Assembly: GCA_016839705.1 (NCBI GenBank)
Contig: JAEOTR010000048.1
Span: forward strand, 1-64,000
Length of the DNA: 64,000 bases
Direction of reading: 5' to 3'
Source of the DNA: Promethearchaeota archaeon
Lineage (GTDB): Archaea > Asgardarchaeota > Lokiarchaeia > Sigyniarchaeales > SOKP01
Positions 9,063 to 17,040 of this stretch are shown in pieces. Below the pieces are notes generated by a model that saw nothing but the letters and a program-made list of their open reading frames with translations, did not search any database and was not told where the DNA came from. Within the stretch, counting starts at the first letter, position 1; each line of letters begins with the position of its first letter. The position numbers and the translations under genes were made by a program.

Positions 9063-9869
9063 ATGGTAAGGTTTTATACTATGGTAAAAAAATTATTAAT
9101 CGACAATCCTGTAGTTTCTAGAATTGTTTTTTATCCACGAAAAATTCCAGTCCCTGAAGAAACAGAACCAAATATTAAAGTTTTGAAGTTTCAAATTAAT
9201 AAAAACATCCTCATTGGAGGTTTATTCTATTTAAATAATCCAAATTATCCCACAATTCTATTATTCCATGGAAATGGAGAAATTGCCACCGATTATCAAT
9301 ATTTTATAGATTTTTTCTTTAAATGTGGCGTAAATTTAGCCGTTGTGGATTTTCGTGGATATGGATTTAGTTCAGGTGAACCCTATTACACAAGTTTAAT
9401 TATAGATGCCCTTCCTACATATAATGAATTTACTAAATGGATGAATCAGAATAGTATTAGTGATTCTGTATTTATTCTGGGGCGCTCACTGGGAAGTATC
9501 TGCGTATCTGAAATTGGTTCACACAATCCTGAGAGTTTACGTGGAATAATCTTTGAAAGTGGGTTTGCAAGTATATACGATTTGATGTCAAGGTTATTTA
9601 GAGTAACAGGTTCTCAAATAACGCCAGAATTATTAAGCGAATATTCTAACGATACAAGGATAAGAAAATTCAAAAAACCTACTTTAGTTATTCACGGAAC
9701 TAATGATTTCATTATTCCCTATCATCAAGGAGAATTAATATTTGAAAATATACCTGAGGAAGTTGAGAAGAAACTAGTCTTAATCGAAGGTGCAGGTCAT
9801 AATAATATATTCTCTTTCGAAGAAGAATATACAACTCCGCTGAAAGATTTCATTAATCTATATAAATAG
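9063..9869 (+). CDS. Alpha/beta hydrolase (serine hydrolase)
   Basis: The catalytic triad is visible: nucleophile Ser142 in GRSLGS, Asp215 in HGTNDFI and His246 in GAGHNN. The oxyanion region LLFHGNGE and VVDFRGYGFSSGEP are typical of the BEM46/ABHD13-type branch. Such enzymes cleave esters or amides; some of the branch are membrane-associated peptidases or thioesterases. There is no clear signal peptide, only a short basic N-terminus. A second in-frame ATG (codon 7) could be the start. It stands alone. Confidence 0.85.
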   Translation: MVRFYTMVKKLLIDNPVVSRIVFYPRKIPVPEETEPNIKVLKFQINKNILIGGLFYLNNPNYPTILLFHGNGEIATDYQYFIDFFFKCGVNLAVVDFRGYGFSSGEPYYTSLIIDALPTYNEFTKWMNQNSISDSVFILGRSLGSICVSEIGSHNPESLRGIIFESGFASIYDLMSRLFRVTGSQITPELLSEYSNDTRIRKFKKPTLVIHGTNDFIIPYHQGELIFENIPEEVEKKLVLIEGAGHNNIFSFEEEYTTPLKDFINLYK

Positions 9870-9994
9870 AAAGAGTTCTTTTCCCAAGTTCAATTTTCTT
9901 TTTGAATTTTATAAATGAAAAGCGAACTGTGTAAAAGGTCAAAGAACCTATTAATAAAATATCTATAAGATACAAATAAAAAGTGCGAATAGTA

Positions 9995-10378
9995 ATGGGA
10001 AAAGAACTTTTAAAAGGTCTTGAAATTGTACTTCTTGTACATTTTATTGTTGGACTCATCTTGGGGATTATATTTTTATTTATTCCAGAAACTTATTGTA
10101 CTTTAGTCGGAGTGACTATGACAGATCACGGGGTATTAAGGTTAATAGGTGCTGCGTCTCTTGCTTTAGGAGGTAGTTCATTCCTTGCATACAGAAGTAA
10201 GGATTGGGAGAAGGCAAAACTTTTAGTTCAAATGGATTTTATCTGGTTAGCATCCGCTATCTTAGGATTGATTTGGTGGTTAATAGAATCTGGACCCGTT
10301 GCGGCTTGGTGGGTATTTGGGATGTTTATAGCATTTTTAATTGCGTTTGTTTATTTCTATATTCTCCAAGAAAAATGA
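9995..10378 (+). CDS. Small four-helix membrane protein
   Basis: The protein has four hydrophobic helices, at about residues 8-28, 42-60, 70-93 and 100-122 from the GTG at 9983, with a basic loop RSKDWEKAK between helices 2 and 3. No functional motif was recognised. ATG 9995 begins just before the KELLKGLE helix; the GTG at 9983 adds four residues and is equally possible. It lies alone between the hydrolase and the zinc finger gene. Confidence 0.65.
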   Translation: MGKELLKGLEIVLLVHFIVGLILGIIFLFIPETYCTLVGVTMTDHGVLRLIGAASLALGGSSFLAYRSKDWEKAKLLVQMDFIWLASAILGLIWWLIESGPVAAWWVFGMFIAFLIAFVYFYILQEK

Positions 10379-10496
10379 TTTGAAGAAAAATTCAAAACTC
10401 TTTACAAATTTTTTCTTATTTTTAATTAAAAATTGGACTCGAATAATCTCTTTTATAACTTCTTATAAGAGATAATTAAGAGTTTAAAATTAAAAA

Positions 10497-10817
10497 GTGA
10501 ATCATGTGAGTCTCTCTAAATTTAATTATTGTCCTTTTTGTGGGAAAAAACTATTAGGATTGAATCAATCTAAATTGAATTATTGTTGTTTTTGTGGTGC
10601 TTTTCTGAAAAAAAATGAGAAATCTAAGAATGTAAAGATTCAATGCGCCATATGTCATAAACATATGATCCCGACTAAACACAAAACAATAGAATGCTCA
10701 TTCTGTGGGAGCTTATATCACCCTACATGCATAGAATCTTGGCTAATGAAATATAACTCCTGCCCATTTTGTCTTAATGTATTTCTAAATCCTATAAAAA
10801 TACAAAATAATACATGA
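10497..10817 (+). CDS. Zinc ribbon plus RING/PHD-like treble-clef protein
   Basis: The 106-residue protein has two zinc modules. The first is a ribbon with C12-x2-C15 and C30-x2-C33. The second has ligands C50-x2-C53, C67-x2-C70, H75-x2-C78 and C89-x2-C92, with the RING-H2 landmark H-P-T-C-I-E-S-W-L before the final Cys pair (CPFC). The ligand order C4HC3 is nearer PHD spacing, while the hydrophobic W-L and C-P-x-C are RING-like. In eukaryotes such domains serve ubiquitin ligases; Asgard archaea are known to encode RING proteins with ubiquitin-like systems. No ubiquitin, E1 or E2 gene is in this window, so an E3 role is only a hypothesis. GTG start. Confidence 0.7.
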   Translation: MNHVSLSKFNYCPFCGKKLLGLNQSKLNYCCFCGAFLKKNEKSKNVKIQCAICHKHMIPTKHKTIECSFCGSLYHPTCIESWLMKYNSCPFCLNVFLNPIKIQNNT

Positions 10818-10826
10818 AAAAAATAT

Positions 10827-11051
10827 TTAATAGTCTAAAAATTCATTAATTAAAATTTCTTTAAAAATTAGGTCTTTTTTTTTAAAAGGTATTAGTTCCT
10901 CTCCATTATATATGTCTGGAGAGTCATCTTTGCCGAAGGCAACTGAGAACGGAATGACTAAACGTGACAAATCAGGAAAAAATTCAAACTTCTCAACTTC
11001 TTGGTCTTGATCCAAATCACCAATTTTTTTATATTCAACCTTTAAGCTCAA
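10827..11051 (-). CDS. Small conserved protein, paralogue of the one at 15527-15763
   Basis: This 74-residue frame begins with TTG. It shares a clear core with the 78-residue protein at 15527: S-R-L/I-V/I-I-P-F-S, then D-I-Y-x-G-x-E, I-P-F-x-x-x-D-L and a C-terminal I-L-x-x-E-F. Two independent copies in one window support coding status. No known motif is present. Unlike the other copy, it is not preceded by a ribbon-helix-helix gene; about 250 bases upstream are without a gene. Function unknown. Confidence 0.6.
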   Translation of the reverse strand: MSLKVEYKKIGDLDQDQEVEKFEFFPDLSRLVIPFSVAFGKDDSPDIYNGEELIPFKKKDLIFKEILINEFLDY

Positions 11052-11305
11052 TTTTAATCCCTTACTTATTTCTTTTTAGTTTCAATATGCTGTTAATACT
11101 ATTTAAACAAAAACACCTGACGAATTTAGTGATATCTCCGGATTAAACGAAAGGAACCATTCGATTTCTAAAGTAATTTCTCTTTTCAAATGCGTTTTAA
11201 GCTAATTTTGTTTTTCTTAATCAAGTTTCTTTCCCCATTAGAATACATGTCTACTGGAAACTTTTCATTATAGATGTTCAAAATAAGGATTATTAAATTG
11301 GAAAT

Positions 11306-12511
11306 TTAGAAAAAATCGTGAAGATAATTGTTAGTCAGAGGAAATAAATCTTGTAGAAGGTCAATCTTTTCCGGTTTTACTGAGATAAAACCAATTTCTA
11401 ATAAATCTTTGACAGTTCTAAAACCCGCAAGCAATTGTGCTAAATAGCTTATATCTATCTTAATATCTACCGCTTTATCTAAGGATTCAAAAAACTCTAC
11501 ATGGATTTCTTTTTCTTTCGATGTTAATGTGAAAATACCATTATTCCAAGAGCAAAATTCATCTGAAACGTGAAATTTTATTGAAAAAGTATCAAGTGGA
11601 TATTCCAAATTCTCTAAAACAGTTTTTACATCTAATATTCTTAGAAGAGAGTTATCTAAAACACGTCGTGATTTTATCCGGGGTGTCTTCAGAAGATCGA
11701 TTATGTTTTCATTTTTTGAAAAAATCCCTGCTATATATTTTCGTTGATCTCGATGACTCCACAGGAAATTGAAGATTGTTTGTTTAGCTGTTTGATCAAG
11801 CCAGAAAGCTTCTTGGATTACTATTGTTTTTTCGGGGTGTTTTAACCACCTTTCCTCACCTCTTTTAGTAAAGATTATTATTACATAACCTACGGGTTGA
11901 TTTCCGTTATAGCAAATGAATTTGTAATTATTTTTATATAAACCTCTAAAATATTGAATCTCAGGCCTTTTCGCAATATAGTCAAAATTTGAAATTGCTT
12001 GATCGTATACGCTTCTAATATCATCATTTATCCTTTCTACTTCTTTCATGTGATAATCTGTTTTTTTGAATATAATATCCGAGATCTTAAATTCATAGCC
12101 AAAATGTTCATCAACAAGTTTATATCCTAGCATCTCATAGAAAGAAAGCTTAAATGGATATAGTACAGATAGTGGGATATGATTATCATACATATCTTTA
12201 TACATTTTTACCATTATCTCTCTAATGATACCACGATTACGATATTCAGGTTTTGAGGCAACTCCTGCTACACCATACATTTTAAATTCTTGAGAACGCA
12301 TCCTGATTTCAAATGGGATTATTCCTGCACCAGCTACCATCATATCGCCATCAAACGCGGCAAAATACTTAGGATATATAGGAATTTTATCAGAAGGATC
12401 GCTTATATCTGCATAACTATTTTTTGAAGTTTGAAATGCATAGCGCATTAGTTTTAAAAATGCCTCACGATCCTCTTCAGTTATTTTACGAATCTCAAGG
12501 TTTCCTTTCAT
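11306..12511 (-). CDS. Eis-like GNAT N-acetyltransferase with SCP2-type C-terminal domain
   Basis: An N-terminal GNAT domain (LEIRKITEEDREAFLKLM, GAGIIPFEI, then VASKPEYRNRGIIREIM as acetyl-CoA loop) is followed by a second degenerate GNAT domain and a C-terminal sterol-carrier-like domain (LTSKEKEIHVEF to the end). This three-part layout and the length of about 400 residues are those of the Eis family, which acetylates amines of small molecules or proteins; the archaeal substrate is unknown. The C-terminus ends directly in the carboxylate-supplying region (LTNNYLHDFF). ATG at 12511; a GTG three codons upstream is possible. Confidence 0.82.
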   Translation of the reverse strand: MKGNLEIRKITEEDREAFLKLMRYAFQTSKNSYADISDPSDKIPIYPKYFAAFDGDMMVAGAGIIPFEIRMRSQEFKMYGVAGVASKPEYRNRGIIREIMVKMYKDMYDNHIPLSVLYPFKLSFYEMLGYKLVDEHFGYEFKISDIIFKKTDYHMKEVERINDDIRSVYDQAISNFDYIAKRPEIQYFRGLYKNNYKFICYNGNQPVGYVIIIFTKRGEERWLKHPEKTIVIQEAFWLDQTAKQTIFNFLWSHRDQRKYIAGIFSKNENIIDLLKTPRIKSRRVLDNSLLRILDVKTVLENLEYPLDTFSIKFHVSDEFCSWNNGIFTLTSKEKEIHVEFFESLDKAVDIKIDISYLAQLLAGFRTVKDLLEIGFISVKPEKIDLLQDLFPLTNNYLHDFF

Positions 12512-12653
12512 TTTGATCACAATGTTTATTTCAGCAATATATCAAAACGAAATACTCAATAGATTATAAGATTTATTCCAAATTTTTCTATATGATAAAA
12601 AAACACCTAAATAAATATAAAAAAAAAAGAGGGGGAGGAAGATTAGAGAGTTG

Positions 12654-13487
12654 TTAGTCTTTTATGTAATATTTTTCTAAGAATTCAATATTTTGTTGAA
12701 GTTCTTTCTTTGTACAAAGATTTCCATGCCCAGGAACAAAAATTTCGATGTCTTTCTTTAAATATTCTTGAAGAAAATCACGAAGTCGTATTGGATTCAC
12801 AACAAATGGCATTCCCCCTGGTCTGGAAACCCAACTTGGATCTGTTTTTTCGAATAATAGATCCCCTGTGAAACAAATCTTTTCTTTTTTAAAGTAGCCA
12901 ATAAGATCACCTTTTGTATGTGCTTCCCCTATATGAATTAGTTCAATTTCACTAGATGTTCCTTTGATTACTACTGAATCGTTAATGATGAAATCAGGTG
13001 GGCGTAATGTAAAACTAGGTTTTCTAATTTCATTCCAAGAATTAATATCATTCTTCATCTCGAGGATTTTATTTTGATCTGTTTCTTTTTTTAATTCTTC
13101 ATCAATCCTTTTAAGCTCCGCTTCACCCTGATCTCTAAATTGATTGAGTCTTTCTTCTGAGGATCTATTGTATTCAAATAATGTCTCAGCATTACTGATG
13201 ATTGGAACTTCACTACTAAACTTCTTATTTCCAAATAGATGATCCATATGATAATGGCTATTTATGACAAATGTAGGATCTTTCTTCGTAAATTGCTTGG
13301 AGGCTTTAAGGAGATCATCAGTAGAATACGGATCCATTAATGTGTCGAAAATGATTAATTGGTTTCCGAGATCAAAGAAGCCTGCATTTGATGAAACATG
13401 TGAAATTGCTGCAAATATCCCAGAATGTAACTCATAGAGATCAAAATATATCGATTCAAAATCTACTTTCTTGATTTTCATAAGCAT
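12654..13487 (-). CDS. MBL-fold metallohydrolase
   Basis: The metallo-beta-lactamase metal motif H78-x-H80-x-D82-H83 is present in NSHYHMDHLFG. The other ligands follow in HIGEAHTKGDLIG, CFTGDLLF and VPGHGNLC. An inserted charged helical region (residues 100-150) separates strands and may form a lid or dimer contact. Substrate unknown; the fold includes glyoxalase II, lactonases and RNases, but this one lacks the beta-CASP part. It lies 16 bases downstream of the TIGR04076-type gene on the same strand, so the two probably form an operon. Confidence 0.85.
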   Translation of the reverse strand: MLMKIKKVDFESIYFDLYELHSGIFAAISHVSSNAGFFDLGNQLIIFDTLMDPYSTDDLLKASKQFTKKDPTFVINSHYHMDHLFGNKKFSSEVPIISNAETLFEYNRSSEERLNQFRDQGEAELKRIDEELKKETDQNKILEMKNDINSWNEIRKPSFTLRPPDFIINDSVVIKGTSSEIELIHIGEAHTKGDLIGYFKKEKICFTGDLLFEKTDPSWVSRPGGMPFVVNPIRLRDFLQEYLKKDIEIFVPGHGNLCTKKELQQNIEFLEKYYIKD

Positions 13488-13503
13488 CTCTGCGAATATG
13501 ATT

Positions 13504-13815
13504 TTAATCTGTAAGTCTTTCTAATTTAAAACATACAGGTCTAACTCCATCAGAACAAGCATTGTAGATTGTCCCATCTACGGCCCATCCAGTATAATTT
13601 CCTCCGAATTGTAGAACATGCAGGCTACGTGCTAAATCAGTCCATGCCCATCCACAAAAACCTTCCGGCATCTCTCCATTTTCACTTATCCATTCTTGAC
13701 CTTCTTCAAAAATAGAACATTTTTCAACCTTTTTACCAGTCGGTGTTTTATACTCGTGTCCAAATACATCTTCTGGACTAAAACGTTTTACTACTGAAAT
13801 TTTAATTTTTTCCAT
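13504..13815 (-). CDS. TIGR04076-family small protein
   Basis: The pattern fits the TIGR04076 family: a start with I-S-V-V-K-R, C-S-I-F-E-E-G-Q-E-W, then MPEGFCGWAWTDL, L-Q-F-G-G and a C-terminal C-S-D-G-V-R-P-V-C-F-K-L-E-R. The family is small (about 100 residues), common in anaerobes and of unknown biochemical role; the conserved Cys residues suggest redox or metal use. It is the promoter-proximal gene of a probable two-gene operon with the MBL-fold protein. Confidence 0.8.
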   Translation of the reverse strand: MEKIKISVVKRFSPEDVFGHEYKTPTGKKVEKCSIFEEGQEWISENGEMPEGFCGWAWTDLARSLHVLQFGGNYTGWAVDGTIYNACSDGVRPVCFKLERLTD

Positions 13816-13997
13816 TAAACTTCTTTCCTTTAGGTTTAATTGATTTAAATAAAATTGGAATGTTTAGTGTTTATTATTATAATGATATTTAATAATATAT
13901 AGTTTAAAATAATGAACTTCTATTGAACTAAGGATAAATTCCAAATCTTATATCAAATTACTAAAAAAATAATAAAAAAAAATTGTTAATTTGTAGA

Positions 13998-15386
13998 TTA
14001 ATCCCTTTTTACTAAGGATATAATAAATATTCCGATTCCCATTATAATACCAACAGATATCATTGCCCAACCATATGCAGCTTTACCAATTACATCGTAA
14101 GTTAACATAACAGAGCCCCAAATAAATGGACCCAATGCTGAAGAAAGTTTTCCGCTTAGTTTAGAAAATCCAAAGAATTCTCCAAATTTTTCTTTAGGAG
14201 CAAGTTCTATTACCATGATTCGTTGTGCTACCCATGTTCCCCCTAGAGCCGGACCTGCTACAATACCCATTAAAAGACTAAGTATAAAGGGGAGATTTAA
14301 TCCAATATCGATATATGGTGTTACAAACACTAATAAAACTCCTATAGTTAATGCGATACCCCATAAAGCACCTACAAGAAAGAATGTATTTTTAGCACCA
14401 TATTTATCACCAAATTTCCCCATAAAATAAGTAAAAGCAACTGCTGACATTGTAGCGATTATTATAAAAAGTATGGCAAATAAAGTTGAACCCCCTCCTA
14501 TAATTAATCCATCAGTCACTATTGGTGTCATGTAGAGAACGATAACATTAGCAATGTCAGCGACAAAGAAATAACCAATAATAAAAATGAACAATGATTT
14601 ATGTTTTCTAATATCTTTAAATGTACTTCCCAACTGTTTAAAAGTATTTTTCATTAACCTTCCTATAGGTGGTCTTTTACTTTTTTTCTGTTTTTCACGA
14701 ACATAAAGAAATGGAATAGTAAAAACCAAGAAAAGAACCATAGGAATCACAAATGTAAACCAGTATCCAGAAAATCCATAATCTGGTGTAGGTGGAGTTG
14801 ATACGGTATCACCTAATATTAATATTAATGGATACATAATAACAAGAGCAATAATAGTACCTAAGTAGCCCCAGGCAACACCAAATCCCGCAACTTTTCC
14901 AATGTCTTCTCTTTTAGCGATAAATGGAAGCATAGAATCATAGAAAGTTAAACTAAATTGGAACGCAACATTTGCAATGACATATAATATTAGTACTGTG
15001 GTAAGATCATGGAAGAATCCAAGTAAACTGGCAAAAAGGAGGATAATACCTGTTAAACTTATAACAAATGGTTTACGCTTTCCTACGTTATCACTCAAAG
15101 CTCCTAATATAGGTACACAAATAGCCACTCCGAATTGCATTAAAAAACTAACTGTACCATAAAGAAAGCTGATACTACCATACGACATTGAATTTTCTAA
15201 CTGACCAATCACCAGAATATAACGATTAATTATTAAACTCACAATTACCATAGAATAAATAGTGTTAGCTAAGTCATACATAGCCCAAAGAAACACATTT
15301 TTTCTCGAAGTTGTGGTTTCATATTCAACTTCTTCACCTGATATAATTTCAGAAGGAGTTTTTACATCGTTTTCTTCTTTTGACAT
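13998..15386 (-). CDS. MFS transporter, Atg22/UMF1-like
   Basis: Twelve hydrophobic segments with MFS loop motifs are seen. The start LWAMYDLANTIYSMVIVSLI (W-x-x-Y-D-x-A-N) is diagnostic for the UMF1 group that includes fungal Atg22, a vacuolar amino-acid effluxer. The loop after helix 2 reads GALSDNVGKRKPF, matching the MFS G-x-x-x-D-x-x-G-R/K-R signature. Length of about 460 residues is normal. Substrate unknown, plausibly amino acids. ATG at 15386 preferred; a GTG three codons earlier is possible. Confidence 0.85.
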   Translation of the reverse strand: MSKEENDVKTPSEIISGEEVEYETTTSRKNVFLWAMYDLANTIYSMVIVSLIINRYILVIGQLENSMSYGSISFLYGTVSFLMQFGVAICVPILGALSDNVGKRKPFVISLTGIILLFASLLGFFHDLTTVLILYVIANVAFQFSLTFYDSMLPFIAKREDIGKVAGFGVAWGYLGTIIALVIMYPLILILGDTVSTPPTPDYGFSGYWFTFVIPMVLFLVFTIPFLYVREKQKKSKRPPIGRLMKNTFKQLGSTFKDIRKHKSLFIFIIGYFFVADIANVIVLYMTPIVTDGLIIGGGSTLFAILFIIIATMSAVAFTYFMGKFGDKYGAKNTFFLVGALWGIALTIGVLLVFVTPYIDIGLNLPFILSLLMGIVAGPALGGTWVAQRIMVIELAPKEKFGEFFGFSKLSGKLSSALGPFIWGSVMLTYDVIGKAAYGWAMISVGIIMGIGIFIISLVKRD

Positions 15387-15526
15387 ATTATTCACTTTTT
15401 ATTAGATTCAATTTATGAATAATAGTGAAATTTGATTATCTTAAAAATTTTTTGTTAAATAGTTGAATTTACTAGATTTCAGTGGATGCTATAAGAATAG
15501 AATTTAAATCGAAATGATTTTTTGGT

Positions 15527-15763
15527 TTAGAGTTCTTTAAGGTAACTCGCAAACTCTTGCTTTAAGATTAGTTTATATTCAAGATCTCTTTCTCTAAACG
15601 GAATTTTTTCAGTTCCAGAATAAATGTCAATAGGTTTGTAAGATTTAAATACTGTAGAAAAGGGGATGATAATCCGTGAAATATCAGATTTCTGTTGAAA
15701 ATCATTTTCTTGCTCATTATCCAAAATTTTTTGAAAATATCCTTCTGATTTTCCTGTAGTCAT
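15527..15763 (-). CDS. Small conserved protein downstream of an RHH regulator
   Basis: This 78-residue protein is the paralogue of the frame at 10827-11051, sharing S-R-I-I-I-P-F-S, D-I-Y-S-G-T-E-K-I-P-F and D-L-x-x-K-x-I-L-x-x-E-F. The shared block covers nearly the whole length, with variable N-termini. Its ATG lies 12 bases after the stop of the ribbon-helix-helix gene, so it is the second gene of that operon. The operon arrangement recalls antitoxin-toxin pairs, but no toxin motif is present and a co-regulator is just as likely. Confidence 0.7.
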   Translation of the reverse strand: MTTGKSEGYFQKILDNEQENDFQQKSDISRIIIPFSTVFKSYKPIDIYSGTEKIPFRERDLEYKLILKQEFASYLKEL

Positions 15764-15775
15764 GAATATTTTACC

Positions 15776-16204
15776 TCATTCCTCTTTAATGATTAATTTT
15801 CCTCTAATTCGGAGCCTTACTCCAAGTTTTTCTAATTTGTTTTTATAATCAAATATGATATCTCTTAGGATTTTTTTACTCACTTTGAGTTGTTCAGCAA
15901 ATATATCAAACTCAATTTCATTGAATAACTCTGAGTACGTTAATATCTTTTGAATAGTGCTCTGTATCACTTGGTCGTAATCTGTTATTTCGATATCTCT
16001 TGTAATGTCATTCAAATCTATATCATAATTACTCTTTAGAGTGTTCGTGTTGCTTTCGATCCAATTATGTATAAGATTTCGAACCGTTTCAGACCGAGAT
16101 TGTTTTCTCTTTTCTGCCATCATGGTTATTACTCGCTCATCAAACGCATCTAAACTGAAAGTGATTCTAGATAAGTCCGATGATTTTTTTGATTCTGATG
16201 GCAT
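15776..16204 (-). CDS. Ribbon-helix-helix (CopG-type) DNA-binding protein
   Basis: The N-terminal RHH fold is plain: a beta strand SRITFSLD, helix DERVITMMAEKRKQ and the second helix after SRSETVRNLIHNWIE (S-R-S-E-x-V-R is the usual N-cap). A C-terminal extension of about 85 residues is helical, then ends in a beta-hairpin rich in Leu/Ile (RLRIRGKLIIKEE), perhaps for dimer or ligand contact. It is the first gene of an operon with the small protein at 15527. The spacer upstream contains strong inverted repeats that are candidates for its own operator. Confidence 0.8.
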   Translation of the reverse strand: MPSESKKSSDLSRITFSLDAFDERVITMMAEKRKQSRSETVRNLIHNWIESNTNTLKSNYDIDLNDITRDIEITDYDQVIQSTIQKILTYSELFNEIEFDIFAEQLKVSKKILRDIIFDYKNKLEKLGVRLRIRGKLIIKEE

Positions 16205-16259
16205 TATTCAATGTACCCGACAAAATTTTCTGCTTATTATTATCAAAAATTTTCGAATA

Positions 16260-16290
16260 TTTAAATGTTCGTCTTTGACGATCATTTAAT
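16260..16290. promoter_or_regulatory. Inverted repeat, candidate RHH operator
   Basis: Arms TTTAAATGTTCGTC (16260-16273) and GACGATCATTTAAT (16277-16290) pair at 12 of 14 positions around a three-base centre. It lies 56 bases before the start of the RHH gene and upstream of the divergent gene. Position and symmetry suit a dimeric repressor acting on both promoters. Confidence 0.55.
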
Positions 16291-16308
16291 GCATCACTGA
16301 AGATGCAT
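16289..16308. promoter_or_regulatory. Perfect 7-base inverted repeat next to the RHH operator candidate
   Basis: ATGCATC (16289-16295) and GATGCAT (16302-16308) are perfect complements separated by six bases, abutting the larger dyad. Because ATGCAT is itself palindromic, the pair also works as a direct repeat. It is directly followed by a TATA-like ATTTATAAAT (16311-16320) pointing to the plus-strand gene. Confidence 0.4.
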
Positions 16309-16310
16309 AG

Positions 16311-16375
16311 ATTTATAAATGAAGAGGATCATATAATATTCGTATATTATTTGTATGTCATATCAATATTATACG
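16311..16375 (+). promoter_or_regulatory. Probable promoter with a further dyad for the gene at 16390
   Basis: ATTTATAAAT at 16311-16320 fits an archaeal TATA box; transcription would then start near 16345, upstream of the ATG at 16390. A looser dyad follows: CGTATATTATT (16341-16351) and AATATTATACG (16365-16375), 9 of 11 matching, which would cover the transcription start. This placement argues against the earlier ATG at 16303 as the translation start. Confidence 0.4.
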
Positions 16376-16389
16376 GTCGTGTGTGTGAA

Positions 16390-17031
16390 ATGTTAGAACT
16401 TTATACCGCCGAATATGAAGTTATAAACACCAAAGAACGTGTTACCATTGATTTACTTAAAGATGGTCAAGATTTTTTGGAGCAATTTGAAATTAAATCG
16501 GAATTTTTACTTGATACGGTTTCACTAGTTTACAAATATCTGAGAATCAACCGAAAAATCCCGCATAATTTATATAAATTCTTTATAGCCGCGTATTATA
16601 TGATTTTAAGACACCCTTTTAGCTTCCCTGCTCATGAATCCAAGAAAGATTTTTGTTACAAATTTGGAATTCAAGTCAGTGCACTAGAGTATTGTGTCGA
16701 AAAGATGACTGACTCATTAAACTACATCAAAATTCTTGACGATATGAATTTTCCCTATTTCGTCGATCCTAAAAGAGATATTAGTTTGAATATCATTAAA
16801 AAGCTCATCAAATCTAAAGTAGATAAAGCCATGATGAATTTTCTACTCAGCCATCAATCAATAAATTCTCAAATTCTTACTGAAGAATTAGTTTATGAGG
16901 TTGTTTTCGAGCAAAAAGCTTTTCCTGAGGAATTATTTAGGCAATTATATAAAATTGTTTTTGAATACGTTGAAAAAGAATTTCTCGATTATAATCAGTA
17001 TGTAAAATTGCAGCAAAAATTTTTTATTTAA
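16390..17031 (+). CDS. Asgard-type hypothetical protein with a possible cyclin/TFIIB-like helical core
   Basis: The 213-residue protein is helical throughout. Its central part has a helix order that recalls one TFIIB/cyclin repeat: FLLDTVSLVYKYLRIN, then LYKFFIAAYYMILRH, a helix around KKDFCYKFGI and a turn-helix VSALEYCVEKM. There is no zinc ribbon or Cys pair. It is divergent from the RHH operon and shares with it a dyad-rich spacer, so it is probably under the same control. ATG 16390 was chosen since the preceding in-frame codons overlap the TATA-like box; GTG 16381 is an alternative. The fold is a tentative reading. Confidence 0.6.
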   Translation: MLELYTAEYEVINTKERVTIDLLKDGQDFLEQFEIKSEFLLDTVSLVYKYLRINRKIPHNLYKFFIAAYYMILRHPFSFPAHESKKDFCYKFGIQVSALEYCVEKMTDSLNYIKILDDMNFPYFVDPKRDISLNIIKKLIKSKVDKAMMNFLLSHQSINSQILTEELVYEVVFEQKAFPEELFRQLYKIVFEYVEKEFLDYNQYVKLQQKFFI

Positions 17032-17040
17032 ATTCTAATT

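Noticed and set aside
15527..16204. Classical toxin-antitoxin pair
   Set aside because: The RHH gene could be an antitoxin, but the small second protein lacks any known toxin motif and has a stand-alone paralogue.
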